Part shown: one piece after another, positions 31,403-39,667 of the stretch
How the letters are laid out: each line of letters opens with the position of its first letter
How positions within the stretch are numbered: the first letter of the stretch is position 1
Origin: Microbacterium jejuense
GTDB taxonomy: Bacteria; Actinomycetota; Actinomycetes; Actinomycetales; Microbacteriaceae
Direction: 5' to 3'
NCBI RefSeq assembly: GCF_019511665.1
Contig: NZ_JAEUAW010000018.1
Coordinates: 1 to 64,000 of the forward strand
DNA length: 64,000 bases
Notes under the pieces: model-generated
What the model was told of the DNA's origin: nothing
The model's database searches: none
The model's input: the letters and a program-made list of their open reading frames with translations, nothing else
Position numbers and translations under genes: made by a program

Positions 31403-32278
31403 ATGACCATCCTCGTTACCGCCGCCGGCGGACAGCTCGGCCACCTCGTCATCGACGCCCTCCTGGATCGCGGCGTCGCCCCGGGCGACATCGTCGCCGG
31501 AGCCCGCACGATCTCGAAGGTCGCAGACCTCGAAGACCGCGGGATCCGCACCGTCGCACTCGACTACTCCGTGCCCGAGACGGTGGCCGCCGCCCTCGAC
31601 GGCGTCGACACCGTGCTGCTCATCTCGGGGTCCGAGCCGGGCACGCGGTACGACGGCCACAAGAACGTGATCGACGCGGCCGCGGCGGCGGGGATCGCGA
31701 AGCTCGTGTACACGAGTCTGGCGCACGCGGACACGATCGACTTCGTGCTCGCCCCCGAGCACAAGGCCACCGAGGAGTACCTCGCGGCCAGCGGCGTCCC
31801 CGCCGTCGTGCTCCGCAACAACTGGTACATCGAGAACTACACGCCCGATGCGCTGCGTGCCGCAGAGACGGGCGTCATCGCGGCGTCCGTCGGCGACGGC
31901 CGCGTGGCCGCCGCGAGCCGCGCCGACTATGCCGACGCGGCCGCCGTGGTGCTCGTCGAGGACGGGCACGTCGGCCGCACGTATGAGCTCTCGGGCGACA
32001 CGGCCGTGTCGTACGCCGAGCTCGCCGCGGCCGCAGCCGAGGCCGTCGGCCGCGATGTCTCCTACGTGCCGGTGACGCGCGAGCAGTTCGAGGCCGCGCT
32101 TACGGAGGCGGGCCTCGACGCGGGCACCGTCGGCTTCGTCGCCGCGATGGAGGACGGCATCGCCCGCGGCGTGCTCGCCGACGCCGACCCCACGCTCGCG
32201 CGCCTCATCCGTCGTCCGACCACCTCGGTCGCCGACGGCCTGCGCGCCGCCGTGGCGGCCGCGCGCGTCGACGCCTGA
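31403..32278 (+). CDS. NmrA-type NAD(P)H:quinone oxidoreductase (Qor2/YtfG-like)
   Basis: This 291-aa atypical SDR has the NAD(P) motif VTAAGGQLGHLVIDALL and LVYTSLAHADTIDFVLAPEHKATEEYLAASG (landmarks only), with RNNWYIENY as in YtfG. It would reduce quinones with NADPH and lower oxidative stress. GAAAGGA precedes the ATG. It is controlled by the divergent HxlR gene. Confidence 0.9.
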   Translation: MTILVTAAGGQLGHLVIDALLDRGVAPGDIVAGARTISKVADLEDRGIRTVALDYSVPETVAAALDGVDTVLLISGSEPGTRYDGHKNVIDAAAAAGIAKLVYTSLAHADTIDFVLAPEHKATEEYLAASGVPAVVLRNNWYIENYTPDALRAAETGVIAASVGDGRVAAASRADYADAAAVVLVEDGHVGRTYELSGDTAVSYAELAAAAAEAVGRDVSYVPVTREQFEAALTEAGLDAGTVGFVAAMEDGIARGVLADADPTLARLIRRPTTSVADGLRAAVAAARVDA

Positions 32279-32294
32279 CGCCCCGACACCGGAC

Positions 32295-32329
32295 GAAGGG
32301 GGATGCCGCGAGCCGCGGCATCCCCCTTC
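32295..32329. terminator. Bidirectional terminator hairpin
   Basis: GAAGGGGGATGCCGCG (32295-32310) and its exact complement (32314-32329) make a 16-bp stem closed by AGC. It lies between convergent NmrA and PPOX genes. Confidence 0.88.
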
Positions 32330-32347
32330 CGTGTTCGGCGGGGCGGA

Positions 32348-32749
32348 CTACTGCGCCGTCGCGCGCTCGATCGACATCACGAGGATCACGCGGTCGGCCT
32401 TGTCGCGCGGCGGAGTCGTGCTGGGGTTGCCGTAGCGGTTCTGCAGCCGCACGTAGAACGCTCCCTCGGGGTCGGGGATCACCTCGACCAGCCGGCCTGC
32501 GACCTCGAGGTAGTGGAACGGCTGCTCGGGGTCGATGATCGACAGCGCCATCGAAGGATTGCGCTGCAGGTTGCGGTACTTCTGCCGGTACGTGGTGTGG
32601 GTGAAGCGCACCTGATCGCCGACGACTTCGAACCACATCGGGTTCACCTGCACGGTGTCGTTCGGACGGATGGTGCCGAGGTGGCCGTAGACGGGCAGCT
32701 CGAGCAGATGGCGGCGGTCGGCGGGGACCAGTTCGTCGATCGAGGGCAT
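32348..32749 (-). CDS. PPOX-class F420-dependent oxidoreductase
   Basis: This 133-aa split-barrel flavoprotein family member has LPVYGHLGTIRPNDTVQVNPMWFEVVGDQVRFTHTTYRQKYRNLQRNP-type landmarks (only short parts are diagnostic: VNPMWF, RQKYRNL). Actinobacterial members bind F420. The ATG at 32749 lies 6 nt after CAGACT, a weak -10. Substrate unknown. Confidence 0.85.
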   Translation of the reverse strand: MPSIDELVPADRRHLLELPVYGHLGTIRPNDTVQVNPMWFEVVGDQVRFTHTTYRQKYRNLQRNPSMALSIIDPEQPFHYLEVAGRLVEVIPDPEGAFYVRLQNRYGNPSTTPPRDKADRVILVMSIERATAQ

Positions 32750-32810
32750 CGCCCCAGTCTGCCGCGACCGGCAGGGGACGAGGGCCGCCGACACGAACTA
32801 CTCTCGGACC

Positions 32811-33389
32811 ATGGCGACGCAGCCCGCACCGGGGTGGTACGACGACGGAACCGGCAAGCAGCGCTGGTGGGACGGCACGCACTGGACCGACCAGTACATC
32901 GATCTGCGCGAGGGCGAGATCGAATTGCGATCGGATGCCGGCGTCCGCGGCTCAGGTCCGGCACAGGCCGGCTGGTACGACGATCAGCGCGGGCGCACCC
33001 GCTGGTGGGACGGTCGGCAGTGGACCCGCGACGTGCGGTACAGCGGCCAGCAGCAGGAGTTCGCGGGCATCGTGGTCGACGGACGCTGGATCCACTTCGG
33101 CGATCTCAGCCGTCCCGTGAGCGAGGTGACGGCGAGCGTCGCGACCGGCGACGCGCTGCTGCGCGACCCCGCGTTCACCCGCACGGCGGTCGAACGACGC
33201 CTGTTCGGGCCGTCGGGTCCGATCACGCCGCGCAGCCTCCATCGTGAGGTGGTGCGCACGCTGCCGCATCTGGTGGTCAGCAGCACAGCCCAGGTGTGGG
33301 CCGCGCCGTTCTCGCCGGGGAACGAGACCGCGGCAGAGCGCTTCGCGACGTGGGTGCGCTCCAGCGCCGACCACTACCGCTACCGCTGA
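32811..33389 (+). CDS. DUF2510 protein with two tandem repeats
   Basis: This 192-aa protein carries two DUF2510 units: PGWYDDGTGKQRWWDGTHWT (about residues 6-25) and AGWYDDQRGRTRWWDGRQWT (about 46-65). The remaining 120 residues match nothing I recognise; no transmembrane helix is seen, unusual for this family. The ATG follows TACTCT by 6 nt (leaderless). Function unknown. Confidence 0.8.
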   Translation: MATQPAPGWYDDGTGKQRWWDGTHWTDQYIDLREGEIELRSDAGVRGSGPAQAGWYDDQRGRTRWWDGRQWTRDVRYSGQQQEFAGIVVDGRWIHFGDLSRPVSEVTASVATGDALLRDPAFTRTAVERRLFGPSGPITPRSLHREVVRTLPHLVVSSTAQVWAAPFSPGNETAAERFATWVRSSADHYRYR

Positions 33390-33395
33390 CGCGGG

Positions 33396-34109
33396 TCAGT
33401 CCTGGCCGGGCAGGACGAGGGGCAGCTCGCGCCGGTCATCCCACGGCTCGGTCCAGCCGAGGCGGTCGAACAGGCCCTCGAGCAGCATCGCGGTGAACCC
33501 CCACACCAGATGATCGCCGGACGGGTGCGGCACGAGGAAGCCCGGGCCTCGGAACTCCTGGCCGTCGCGGCGGATGACCGTGACGCCGCGGTTCTCGGGA
33601 GCGAGCAGGTCGGCCACGGGGGCCCGGAACACGTCGGCGGACTCGGCCTCGTCGACGACCCGGACCGGCGAGGGATGCCGCCACCACGCGAGCACGGGCG
33701 TCACGAGGTGCCGCGAGAACGCGAGCGGGATCTCGGGCAGCTCGCCCAGCACCTCGACGCCCGCCGGGTCAAGCCCGGTCTCTTCCCGCGCTTCACGAAG
33801 TGCGGCGGCCACGGGCCCGTCGTCGCCGGGGTCGAGCCGACCGCCCGGGAACGCCACCTGGCCGGGATGCGCGCGGAGCGTCTCGGCGCGCGAGAGCAGC
33901 AGCACATCGAGATCGCGAGAGACCGCGTGCGCCTGCGCCTCGTGGTCGCTCGGCAGGCCGTCGAGCACACCGAAGAGCATGAGCACCGCCGCGGGCCGCG
34001 GCTCGTCGACGGCGGGCAGATCGATCAGCGGCCCGGCAGACGCCTCGGCGAGCGCCGCGAGCTGCGCGCGGGCGCCGAGCACCGTCCCGGAAGTCATGGA
34101 CTGCGGCAC
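33396..34109 (-). CDS. Nudix hydrolase, CoA pyrophosphatase type
   Basis: This 237-aa protein has the Nudix/CoAse signature HPGQVAFPGGRLDPGD followed by AALREAREETGLD. It matches NudL-like enzymes that split CoA or nucleoside diphosphate derivatives. GTG 34109 is preferred because TAGCCT lies 6 nt upstream; ATG 34097 is the alternative and neither has a ribosome site. Confidence 0.87.
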   Translation of the reverse strand: MPQSMTSGTVLGARAQLAALAEASAGPLIDLPAVDEPRPAAVLMLFGVLDGLPSDHEAQAHAVSRDLDVLLLSRAETLRAHPGQVAFPGGRLDPGDDGPVAAALREAREETGLDPAGVEVLGELPEIPLAFSRHLVTPVLAWWRHPSPVRVVDEAESADVFRAPVADLLAPENRGVTVIRRDGQEFRGPGFLVPHPSGDHLVWGFTAMLLEGLFDRLGWTEPWDDRRELPLVLPGQD

Positions 34110-34172
34110 CCGTTCAGGCTACGCCCGGCCGGCGACACCGGGCCGGGCGACACCGGGCCCGCGCAGGACGGT

Positions 34173-35474
34173 TCAGCCGCGGAAGAACGTCTCGGCGACG
34201 CGCGTGAGGTCCCACAGATCGCTGACGCCCGCGAGCTCCCGTGCCGAGTGCATCGACAGGATCGGGATGCCGACGTCCACGGTCCGGATTCCCAGACGGG
34301 TCGCCGTGATGGGGCCGATCGTCGACCCGCACGGCACCGCGTTGTTCGAGACGAACTCCTGGCTCGTCACGCCGGCCGCCGCGCACCAGCCGTTCCACGC
34401 CGCGGCTCCGGCCGCGTCCGTGGCGTACCGCTGGTTCGCGTTGATCTTGAGGATCGGCCCCGACCCCAGCAGCGGCCGCACCACCGGGTCGTGCTTCTCG
34501 GCGTAGTTGGGGTGCACCGAGTGCCCGACGTCGCTCGACACGCACCACGACGCGGCGAGCGCGCGCAGCTGCTGCTCGCGGTCCGCGCCGAGCGACAGCC
34601 ACACCCGCTCGAGCACATCCGACAGGAACGGACCGGCGGCGCCGGAACGGGTGCCCGAGCCGACCTCCTCGTGGTCGAAGACCGCGAGCATCGCGATGTG
34701 CCCGGCGTCGAACCCGTCCGCGGCGCGTTCGAGGGCGACGACGCCGGCATGTACCGAGGCGAGGTCATCCAGACGGCCCGAGGCGAAGAACACGCCGTCG
34801 CGTCCGAAGCGCGCACCGGGCGCCGCATCGGCGGTCACGATGTCGTAGCCGCGGATGCGGGCCGCGTCGACGCCGGCCTCGCGGGCGAGCTCGGCCAGCA
34901 GGTCGGCCGAGTCGGCCTCACCGAGCCCCCACACCGGCTGCGTCTGTGACTGCTTGTCGAGGGCGAGGTGGTCGTTGGCCTCACGGTCGAGGTGGATCGC
35001 GAGCTGCGGCAGCCGCAGCAGCGGGCCGGTCGCCGCGAGCGCGGTCGTGCCGTCGTCGAGCACGAGACGGCCCGCCAGGCGCAGCTCGCGGTCGAGCCAC
35101 GAGTTGAGCAGCGGCCCGCCGTACACCTCGACGCCGGCCTGCAGCCAGCCCAGGCGTCCTGTCGTCGGGCGCGGCTTGAGCTTGAACGCCGGCGAGTCGC
35201 TGTGCGCGCCGAAGATGCGCACCGGCGTCGATGCCGTGGCACCGTCCGGCACGACCCACGCGATCGCCGCGCCGTCGCGGACCACCACGAACCGGCCGCC
35301 CGGGGCCGCGGGCCACCCGGCGTGTTCGTCCAGCCGCGTGAACCCCGCGTCTTCGAGGCGTCGCGCGACCTCCGCCGCGGCGTGGAAACTCGACGGCGAG
35401 GCCGTGACGAACGCGGAGAGATCGTCGGCGTGGGCGGCAGCGGAGGCTGAAGCGGCGGGGGCGGTCACAGGCAC
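34173..35474 (-). CDS. M18 family aminopeptidase
   Basis: This 433-aa zinc aminopeptidase has the metal ligands in FGAHSDSPAFKLKP (His, Asp), VFDHEEVGSGTRSGA (catalytic Glu-Glu) and IPILSMHSARE (His). Related enzymes remove N-terminal acidic residues in the cytoplasm. GTG 35474 has AGGAGG upstream; the longer frame is rejected. A TACGAT promoter element lies about 40 nt upstream. Confidence 0.93.
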   Translation of the reverse strand: MPVTAPAASASAAAHADDLSAFVTASPSSFHAAAEVARRLEDAGFTRLDEHAGWPAAPGGRFVVVRDGAAIAWVVPDGATASTPVRIFGAHSDSPAFKLKPRPTTGRLGWLQAGVEVYGGPLLNSWLDRELRLAGRLVLDDGTTALAATGPLLRLPQLAIHLDREANDHLALDKQSQTQPVWGLGEADSADLLAELAREAGVDAARIRGYDIVTADAAPGARFGRDGVFFASGRLDDLASVHAGVVALERAADGFDAGHIAMLAVFDHEEVGSGTRSGAAGPFLSDVLERVWLSLGADREQQLRALAASWCVSSDVGHSVHPNYAEKHDPVVRPLLGSGPILKINANQRYATDAAGAAAWNGWCAAAGVTSQEFVSNNAVPCGSTIGPITATRLGIRTVDVGIPILSMHSARELAGVSDLWDLTRVAETFFRG

Positions 35475-35721
35475 GGAGGAGCCTCCTGAGTCGGGTCGGA
35501 CGGTCTCTCGATCGTAGTTCGGAGGGGGTTCCCAGGCGGCGCCGGCTGCAGGACGCAGCGTCGTGATCTGGCCTTTTCGACAGAACCGCTCACATGTAAC
35601 GTTCAGGTAACGCACCGGAAGCGTCCAGAAAGCGGGGCAAGACTCGGGGACTTGTGTCCGCCCGAACGGGCACGACGCGTCTCCCGATGACGCATTTCGC
35701 TGATACGGAACCCGGTTTTTC
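35475..35721. promoter_or_regulatory. Divergent promoter region, M18 / lytic transglycosylase
   Basis: This 247-nt gap holds the M18 promoter (minus) and the long leader of the secreted protein gene (plus). Its notable element is the GTAAC repeat at 35595-35612. The following 110 nt may fold (GGCACGACGCG and CCCGAACGGG arms), but no known riboswitch could be assigned. Confidence 0.5.
35595..35612 (+). promoter_or_regulatory. MtrA-like direct repeat
   Basis: GTAAC at 35596-35600 and at 35607-35611 are separated by 6 nt, the pattern of MtrA response-regulator sites that control wall hydrolases and Rpf genes in actinobacteria. It lies about 110 nt upstream of a lytic transglycosylase-like gene. 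Confidence 0.55.
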
Positions 35722-36690
35722 ATGCGCTCCCATACGACATTCCTGCCCGCCCGCCGCACGCTCCGCCGTGCCGAACGCCGTCTGCGCCGCCGCCCCGTCC
35801 TGATCGTCGCGACCCTCGCGCTGGGTCTCGTCGCTACGGCCGGATTCACCACGGCCGCCCCCGCTTCGCTGGCTTCGGCCTCCGGTTCCCAGCCGGACTT
35901 CGCCCTCGCCTCCTACTCCACCCCTCTCACCGCCGACATCGCGGGCGCCGACGCCCCGGCCGGCGCGGACGACGCCGTCACCGCCGCCACGGCAGCCATG
36001 ACGGCCGCCTCGACCGTCACCTCTGACATCGCCGCGTCCGGTCTGGACGTCGGCACGCCCGACACCACCGTCGACACGAGCGAGCTGCAGACCGCCGTCG
36101 AGCAGCTGCAGCGCGCCGAGGCGTTCCCGGCCCTGTACGCGGACGACTTCACCGCCGCCGTCACGAGCCTCACCGCATCCGTGAACGAGCAGGCCGCCGG
36201 GCTGCGCGGCAAGCTCGACGCCGCCGTCGCCCTCAAGGCGCAGCAGGAGGCGGAGGCGAAGGCCCGTGCCGAAGCAGAGGCCGCCGCCGCGGCAGCTGCC
36301 GAGAAGGCGAAGGCCGCTCAGGCGGCCGCGCCGAAGAAGTCGAGCGGCTCGTCCGCCCCCGCGCCGTCGTACGCCGCCAGCGGCACCAGCGCCGGCGAGG
36401 CGCAGGCGACCGCCCGTGCCATGATCGCCGGCTACGGCTGGGGCGACGACCAGTTCGCGTGCCTCGTCTCGCTGTGGAACAAGGAGTCCGGCTGGCGCTA
36501 CAACGCGTCCAACCCGAGCGGTGCGTACGGCATCCCGCAGGCGCTGCCCGGCAGCAAGATGAGCACCTACGGCGCCGACTGGCAGACCAACCCCGCGACG
36601 CAGATCGCGTGGGGCCTGGGCTACATCTCGGGTCGCTATGGCACGCCGTGCGGCGCGTGGGGCCACTCGCAGTCGACCGGCTGGTACTGA
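35722..36690 (+). CDS. Secreted lytic transglycosylase-like protein
   Basis: This 322-aa exported protein has a twin-basic N-terminus and signal segment (about residues 25-53). An Ala-rich helical or coiled stalk follows at about 150-215 (QQEAEAKARAEAEAAAAAAAEK), then a Ser/Pro linker and a C-terminal domain (about 230-322) with CLVSLWNKESGWRYNASNPSGAYGIPQ. The Glu in NKESGW is the expected catalytic acid, and the end GTPCGAWGHSQSTGWY is typical. It probably trims peptidoglycan outside the cell. A GTAAC repeat upstream suggests MtrA control. Confidence 0.9.
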   Translation: MRSHTTFLPARRTLRRAERRLRRRPVLIVATLALGLVATAGFTTAAPASLASASGSQPDFALASYSTPLTADIAGADAPAGADDAVTAATAAMTAASTVTSDIAASGLDVGTPDTTVDTSELQTAVEQLQRAEAFPALYADDFTAAVTSLTASVNEQAAGLRGKLDAAVALKAQQEAEAKARAEAEAAAAAAAEKAKAAQAAAPKKSSGSSAPAPSYAASGTSAGEAQATARAMIAGYGWGDDQFACLVSLWNKESGWRYNASNPSGAYGIPQALPGSKMSTYGADWQTNPATQIAWGLGYISGRYGTPCGAWGHSQSTGWY

Positions 36691-36720
36691 CTCACCGGCT
36701 CACCAGAGCCACCGCTTCAT

Positions 36721-36757
36721 CCGGAGGGGACGCGTCCACAGGGCGCGTCCCGTCCGG
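36721..36757. terminator. Bidirectional terminator hairpin
   Basis: CCGGAGGGGACGCG (36721-36734) pairs with CGCGTCCCGTCCGG (36744-36757) with one mismatch and a 9-nt loop, between convergent genes. Confidence 0.8.
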
Positions 36758-36780
36758 CGTCTCGGCCGCGGCCTGCCTGC

Positions 36781-37125
36781 TCAGGCGCCGCGCAGGATCT
36801 TCTCCATCGCCTTGCCGCGCGCGAGCTCGTCGACGAGCTTGTCCATGTACCGGATCTTCTGCATGAGCGGATCCTCGATCTCTTCGACACGCATGCCGCA
36901 GATGACCCCCGTGATGAGCGAGGCGTTCGGGTTGAGGTCGGCCTCAGCGAAGAAGTCCTCGAGCGTCGTGCGCTCATCGATGTGCTGCGCCAGCGCCGCG
37001 TCGTCGAAGCCGGTGAGCCACTCGATGACCTCGTCGAGCTCGGCGGTCGTGCGCCCCTTCTTCTCCACCTTCGTGACGTAGAGCGGATACACCGAGGCGA
37101 ACGGCAGCGAGTAGATCCGATGCAT
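36781..37125 (-). CDS. DUF2200 family protein
   Basis: This 114-aa protein has the DUF2200 signature: HRIYSLPFASVYPLYVTKVEKKGRTTAELDEVIEWLTG (start HRIYSLPFASVYPLY is diagnostic) and YMDKLVDELARGKAMEKILRG at the end. Function unknown; members are small soluble proteins. The ATG lies 6 nt after TAGCCT, so it is leaderless. Confidence 0.9.
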   Translation of the reverse strand: MHRIYSLPFASVYPLYVTKVEKKGRTTAELDEVIEWLTGFDDAALAQHIDERTTLEDFFAEADLNPNASLITGVICGMRVEEIEDPLMQKIRYMDKLVDELARGKAMEKILRGA

Positions 37126-37160
37126 GCCCTCAGGCTACGCGCCCGCGGCCGGACGGCTGA

Positions 37161-37199
37161 GGGAGAGTGGATGCCGCGGCCGCCAGCATCCACTCTCCC
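37161..37199. terminator. Hairpin in the DUF2200 / pRiA4b intergenic region
   Basis: GGGAGAGTGGATGC (37161-37174) pairs perfectly with GCATCCACTCTCCC (37186-37199) around an 11-nt loop. It lies in a divergent gap, so it is not a simple terminator for either neighbour. It may be a relic of the gene order before the accessory insert. Confidence 0.55.
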
Positions 37200-37279
37200 G
37201 AGCTTCCTCCCCAGGCGGGCACGAAGGCGCGTCCTCCACCGATCGACGGAGCGGCGACCGTGAGCCACCGCGCGAGTCG

Positions 37280-37285
37280 TAGCTT
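37280..37285 (+). promoter_or_regulatory. -10 box of the pRiA4b-family gene (leaderless)
   Basis: TAGCTT ends 6 nt before the ATG at 37292. Confidence 0.5.
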
Positions 37286-37291
37286 TTCGCC

Positions 37292-38923
37292 ATGCGTTCC
37301 CCCGTTCTGCGCCATGTCGTCCACCTGAAGCTCACACTTGCGAGTCATTCCGCCACGATCTGGCGCGAGGTGGTGGTCGATCGAGATCTGACGCTCGCAG
37401 ACCTCCACCGCGTCGTCAGGGTGCTGCTCGACGGCCCGCGATGCGCTCACCATCTGTTCACCGACCGCATCGAGCGATCAGGCGGGTTGCGGCCACGACG
37501 GCGGTGGGGCGACAAGTGGACGATGATCGACTTCCGCGACCCGACGGTCATCGACGAGGCCACAGCTCGGATCGGCACGACGCTTGCAGAGGCGGGCACG
37601 CTCGTCCTCGCTCACACGTGCGACACCGGCTGGGCGGTCACCATCGCGCCCGGCATCGACGACATCGTGGCGGCTTCCGAACCACCTGCCCGGGTGGTCG
37701 ATGGTGAGGGACGCGCTCCACTGCCATGCTCACGCGGCGAGTACGAGCACACGGTCCTCGCTGACGCCCTCGACGATCCCGAGCATCCTCAGCACGCGGT
37801 GTTCCTGCAGCATCTGTCCTGGCTTCGCGGACCATGGGCCCCGACCGAGACTGAGGCGTTCGATGCTGCGTCCATCCAAGATCGGCTCGACGAGATGCTC
37901 GGTGCGGGCCCGCTCACGGCCCCGGGCCTGCCCTCGTTCGTCGCGCAGCTCCCGGTTGTCGCCCAGCCGGGTGCGCGCGCACGCATCGCGGCCGCAGGTC
38001 TCGATCTTCCGACTGTGGTCACGACCGACGAGATGACGGAGTTCGTGCGCGTTCTGGGGTGGATCGTGGGGCGCGCGCACACCGACGGGATCCCCCTGTC
38101 GGACGGCACCCCCGAGACGTCGTTCGCGACCGATGCGGCACTCGTCCTCGGCGTCGGCGAGGATCGGATTCGGTCCACCGCGGCGATCGCGAAGAGGCTT
38201 CGGCTGCTGTACACCCGACACGGTCGCCTGCGGGCGAAGAAATCCGCAGCCGACGTCATCACGTCAGCCCCCGCACTGTGGTCGGCGCTGGCCGAGGCCG
38301 TGCGGCAGAGCGGCAGCCTCGGTACACCACCACCTGCTGCTGAACTGCTGTTGCTCGCAATCGCGGACGGCAGCCTTGCTGATCCGCGAACCGGCACTCG
38401 CGATGTCGCCCACGCGTACGAACTCCTGAACGCCAGGCATGCCGTCGCAACCGAGTACCGATGGCCCCGGGAGGCGGACGACTGCGGCCAACGGTGCGAG
38501 TGCCTTGCCTCTCCCGCGGGAACCTGGCACGACCTGGTGACGACCACGATCCAGAACGCAGTCCTCGAGGCCCGAGCCGCGGGCGTCGAGCATGTGATCT
38601 CGACCGTCGAGGCCGACGGCCTCGGCCTGCCGTGGGACTGGAGGCACGCGGGCGCGTCGGTGTCCGACGGCTATGGACCCGCCCACCCTGCAGCGACACG
38701 GGCGCGACAGCGAGCCGGCGACCCGGCCGGTCGATTCCTCGACGATGTCCGCGGGCTCATCGAGGTGCTGTCGGTGCTGGGCCTCGACCACGCAGACGAC
38801 GGATCGTGGGTCGTCCCGCCCGTGCTGCGCGAGTTCGCGCGCGCCGCTCTGCAGCCTGACGTCTCGCGGCGGATTCAGGCTCGTACATCAACGTACAATT
38901 ACGTACAATACGGGGCATGGTGA
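37292..38923 (+). CDS. pRiA4b ORF-3 family protein
   Basis: This 543-aa protein opens with the plasmid pRiA4b ORF-3 domain: HLKLTLASHSATIWREVVV, LADLHRVVRVLL and an acidic strand WTMIDFRDP. The C-terminal 300 residues are helical with a Cys cluster (CGQRCECLA) and TTTIQNAVLEARAAGVEH; I do not recognise them. This family occurs on plasmids and mobile elements, often near toxin-antitoxin genes; its activity is unknown. Codon use has more A/T-ending codons than its neighbours. Its last bases contain the promoter repeats of the following antitoxin gene, and its TGA overlaps the antitoxin start. Confidence 0.75.
   Translation: MRSPVLRHVVHLKLTLASHSATIWREVVVDRDLTLADLHRVVRVLLDGPRCAHHLFTDRIERSGGLRPRRRWGDKWTMIDFRDPTVIDEATARIGTTLAEAGTLVLAHTCDTGWAVTIAPGIDDIVAASEPPARVVDGEGRAPLPCSRGEYEHTVLADALDDPEHPQHAVFLQHLSWLRGPWAPTETEAFDAASIQDRLDEMLGAGPLTAPGLPSFVAQLPVVAQPGARARIAAAGLDLPTVVTTDEMTEFVRVLGWIVGRAHTDGIPLSDGTPETSFATDAALVLGVGEDRIRSTAAIAKRLRLLYTRHGRLRAKKSAADVITSAPALWSALAEAVRQSGSLGTPPPAAELLLLAIADGSLADPRTGTRDVAHAYELLNARHAVATEYRWPREADDCGQRCECLASPAGTWHDLVTTTIQNAVLEARAAGVEHVISTVEADGLGLPWDWRHAGASVSDGYGPAHPAATRARQRAGDPAGRFLDDVRGLIEVLSVLGLDHADDGSWVVPPVLREFARAALQPDVSRRIQARTSTYNYVQYGAW
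38882..38909 (+). promoter_or_regulatory. Toxin-antitoxin promoter/operator with three phased repeats
   Basis: CGTACA is repeated at 38882, 38892 and 38902, exactly 10 bp apart. The third overlaps the -10 box TACAAT (38904-38909), 7 nt before the ATG at 38917. The array lies inside the coding end of the previous gene and is the likely autoregulatory site of the antitoxin complex. Confidence 0.7.
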
Positions 38924-39207
38924 CCATCAGCGCGAGCACGGCCCGGCAGACGCTCCCGGCACAACTCGACCGCGTCGCGCAGGGGGAAGAGGTGGCCATC
39001 ACGCGTCACGGACGCGTCGTCGCGGTACTCGTGAGCCCGGAGGCTCTTCGCGCCCGGCGGGCGCCTCAGATGTGGGAACGGGCGGACGAGCTGGGGGCGC
39101 GCCTCGCGAGCTTGCGCGCCCAGCCCGCCTCACCGGCGGAGATCGACCCGACTCGCGTAGGCGAGCTCACCGCCGAGGCCCAACACTCGAGGTCGCGCGG
39201 ACGGTGA
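38917..39207 (+). CDS. Type II antitoxin, Phd/YefM family
   Basis: This 96-aa protein has the Phd/YefM DNA-binding core ISASTARQTLPAQLDRVAQGEEVAITRHGRVVAVLVSPE (short landmark: ITRHGRVVAVLVS) and a charged, probably disordered toxin-binding tail. It would neutralise the PIN toxin and repress their shared promoter. ATG 38917 overlaps the previous stop; GTG 38920 is an alternative. The stop overlaps the PIN gene (GTGA). Confidence 0.88.
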   Translation: MVTISASTARQTLPAQLDRVAQGEEVAITRHGRVVAVLVSPEALRARRAPQMWERADELGARLASLRAQPASPAEIDPTRVGELTAEAQHSRSRGR

Positions 39208-39617
39208 CCATCGCGTTCGACGCCGACGTGCTGATCTATGCGGCCGTCCGCGACCATCCACTCGGCGCACGGGTCCGGGGTGTCCTCGACGATGCACGGA
39301 CCGACAGTGTCGGATCGGTGCTGCTCCTTCCCGAGGTGCTGGCGAAGCCGTTGCGCGACGGTCCCGGCTCCGCCGAGGTCGAGGCTCTGCTGAGCGTCCT
39401 CGCCCGCATGGACCTCCGCCCGTTCGACGAGCCCACCGCGCGCCTGTCGGTGATCCTTGCCGCCGAGCACAACCTGCGTGCAGCAGACGCCGCCCATCTC
39501 GCAACGGCGATCGCCTCCGAAGCCGACCGGTTCGTGACGAATAATCGCAAGGACTTCCCCCGCTCCATCCCCGAGATCGAGATCGTGTATCCCGACGACC
39601 TTCCCGCAGTCGGCTAG
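39204..39617 (+). CDS. Type II toxin, PIN-domain ribonuclease (VapC-like)
   Basis: This 137-aa PIN protein has the acidic triad in FDADVLIYAA (Asp7), LPEVLAKPL (Glu) and LRAADAAHLATAI (Asp), followed by FVTNNRKDFP. It should cleave tRNA or mRNA when freed from antitoxin. GTG 39204 overlaps the antitoxin stop, ensuring coupled synthesis. Confidence 0.9.
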   Translation: MTIAFDADVLIYAAVRDHPLGARVRGVLDDARTDSVGSVLLLPEVLAKPLRDGPGSAEVEALLSVLARMDLRPFDEPTARLSVILAAEHNLRAADAAHLATAIASEADRFVTNNRKDFPRSIPEIEIVYPDDLPAVG

Positions 39618-39667
39618 TCAGTTCCAGCGGTTCGCCCCTCGACCCGGTTCGGGGCAGACTGATGCCC

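Noticed and set aside
35613..35721. Possible c-di-AMP (ydaO) riboswitch before the lytic transglycosylase gene
   Set aside because: Such riboswitches precede wall hydrolases in actinobacteria, but the conserved core elements could not be aligned convincingly by eye. A covariance-model search (Rfam ydaO-yuaA) would decide.
37161..37199. Possible terminal inverted repeat of a transposon next to the pRiA4b gene
   Set aside because: It is a single hairpin of the same stem family found at gene ends elsewhere, with no partner at 39.6 kb and no transposase.
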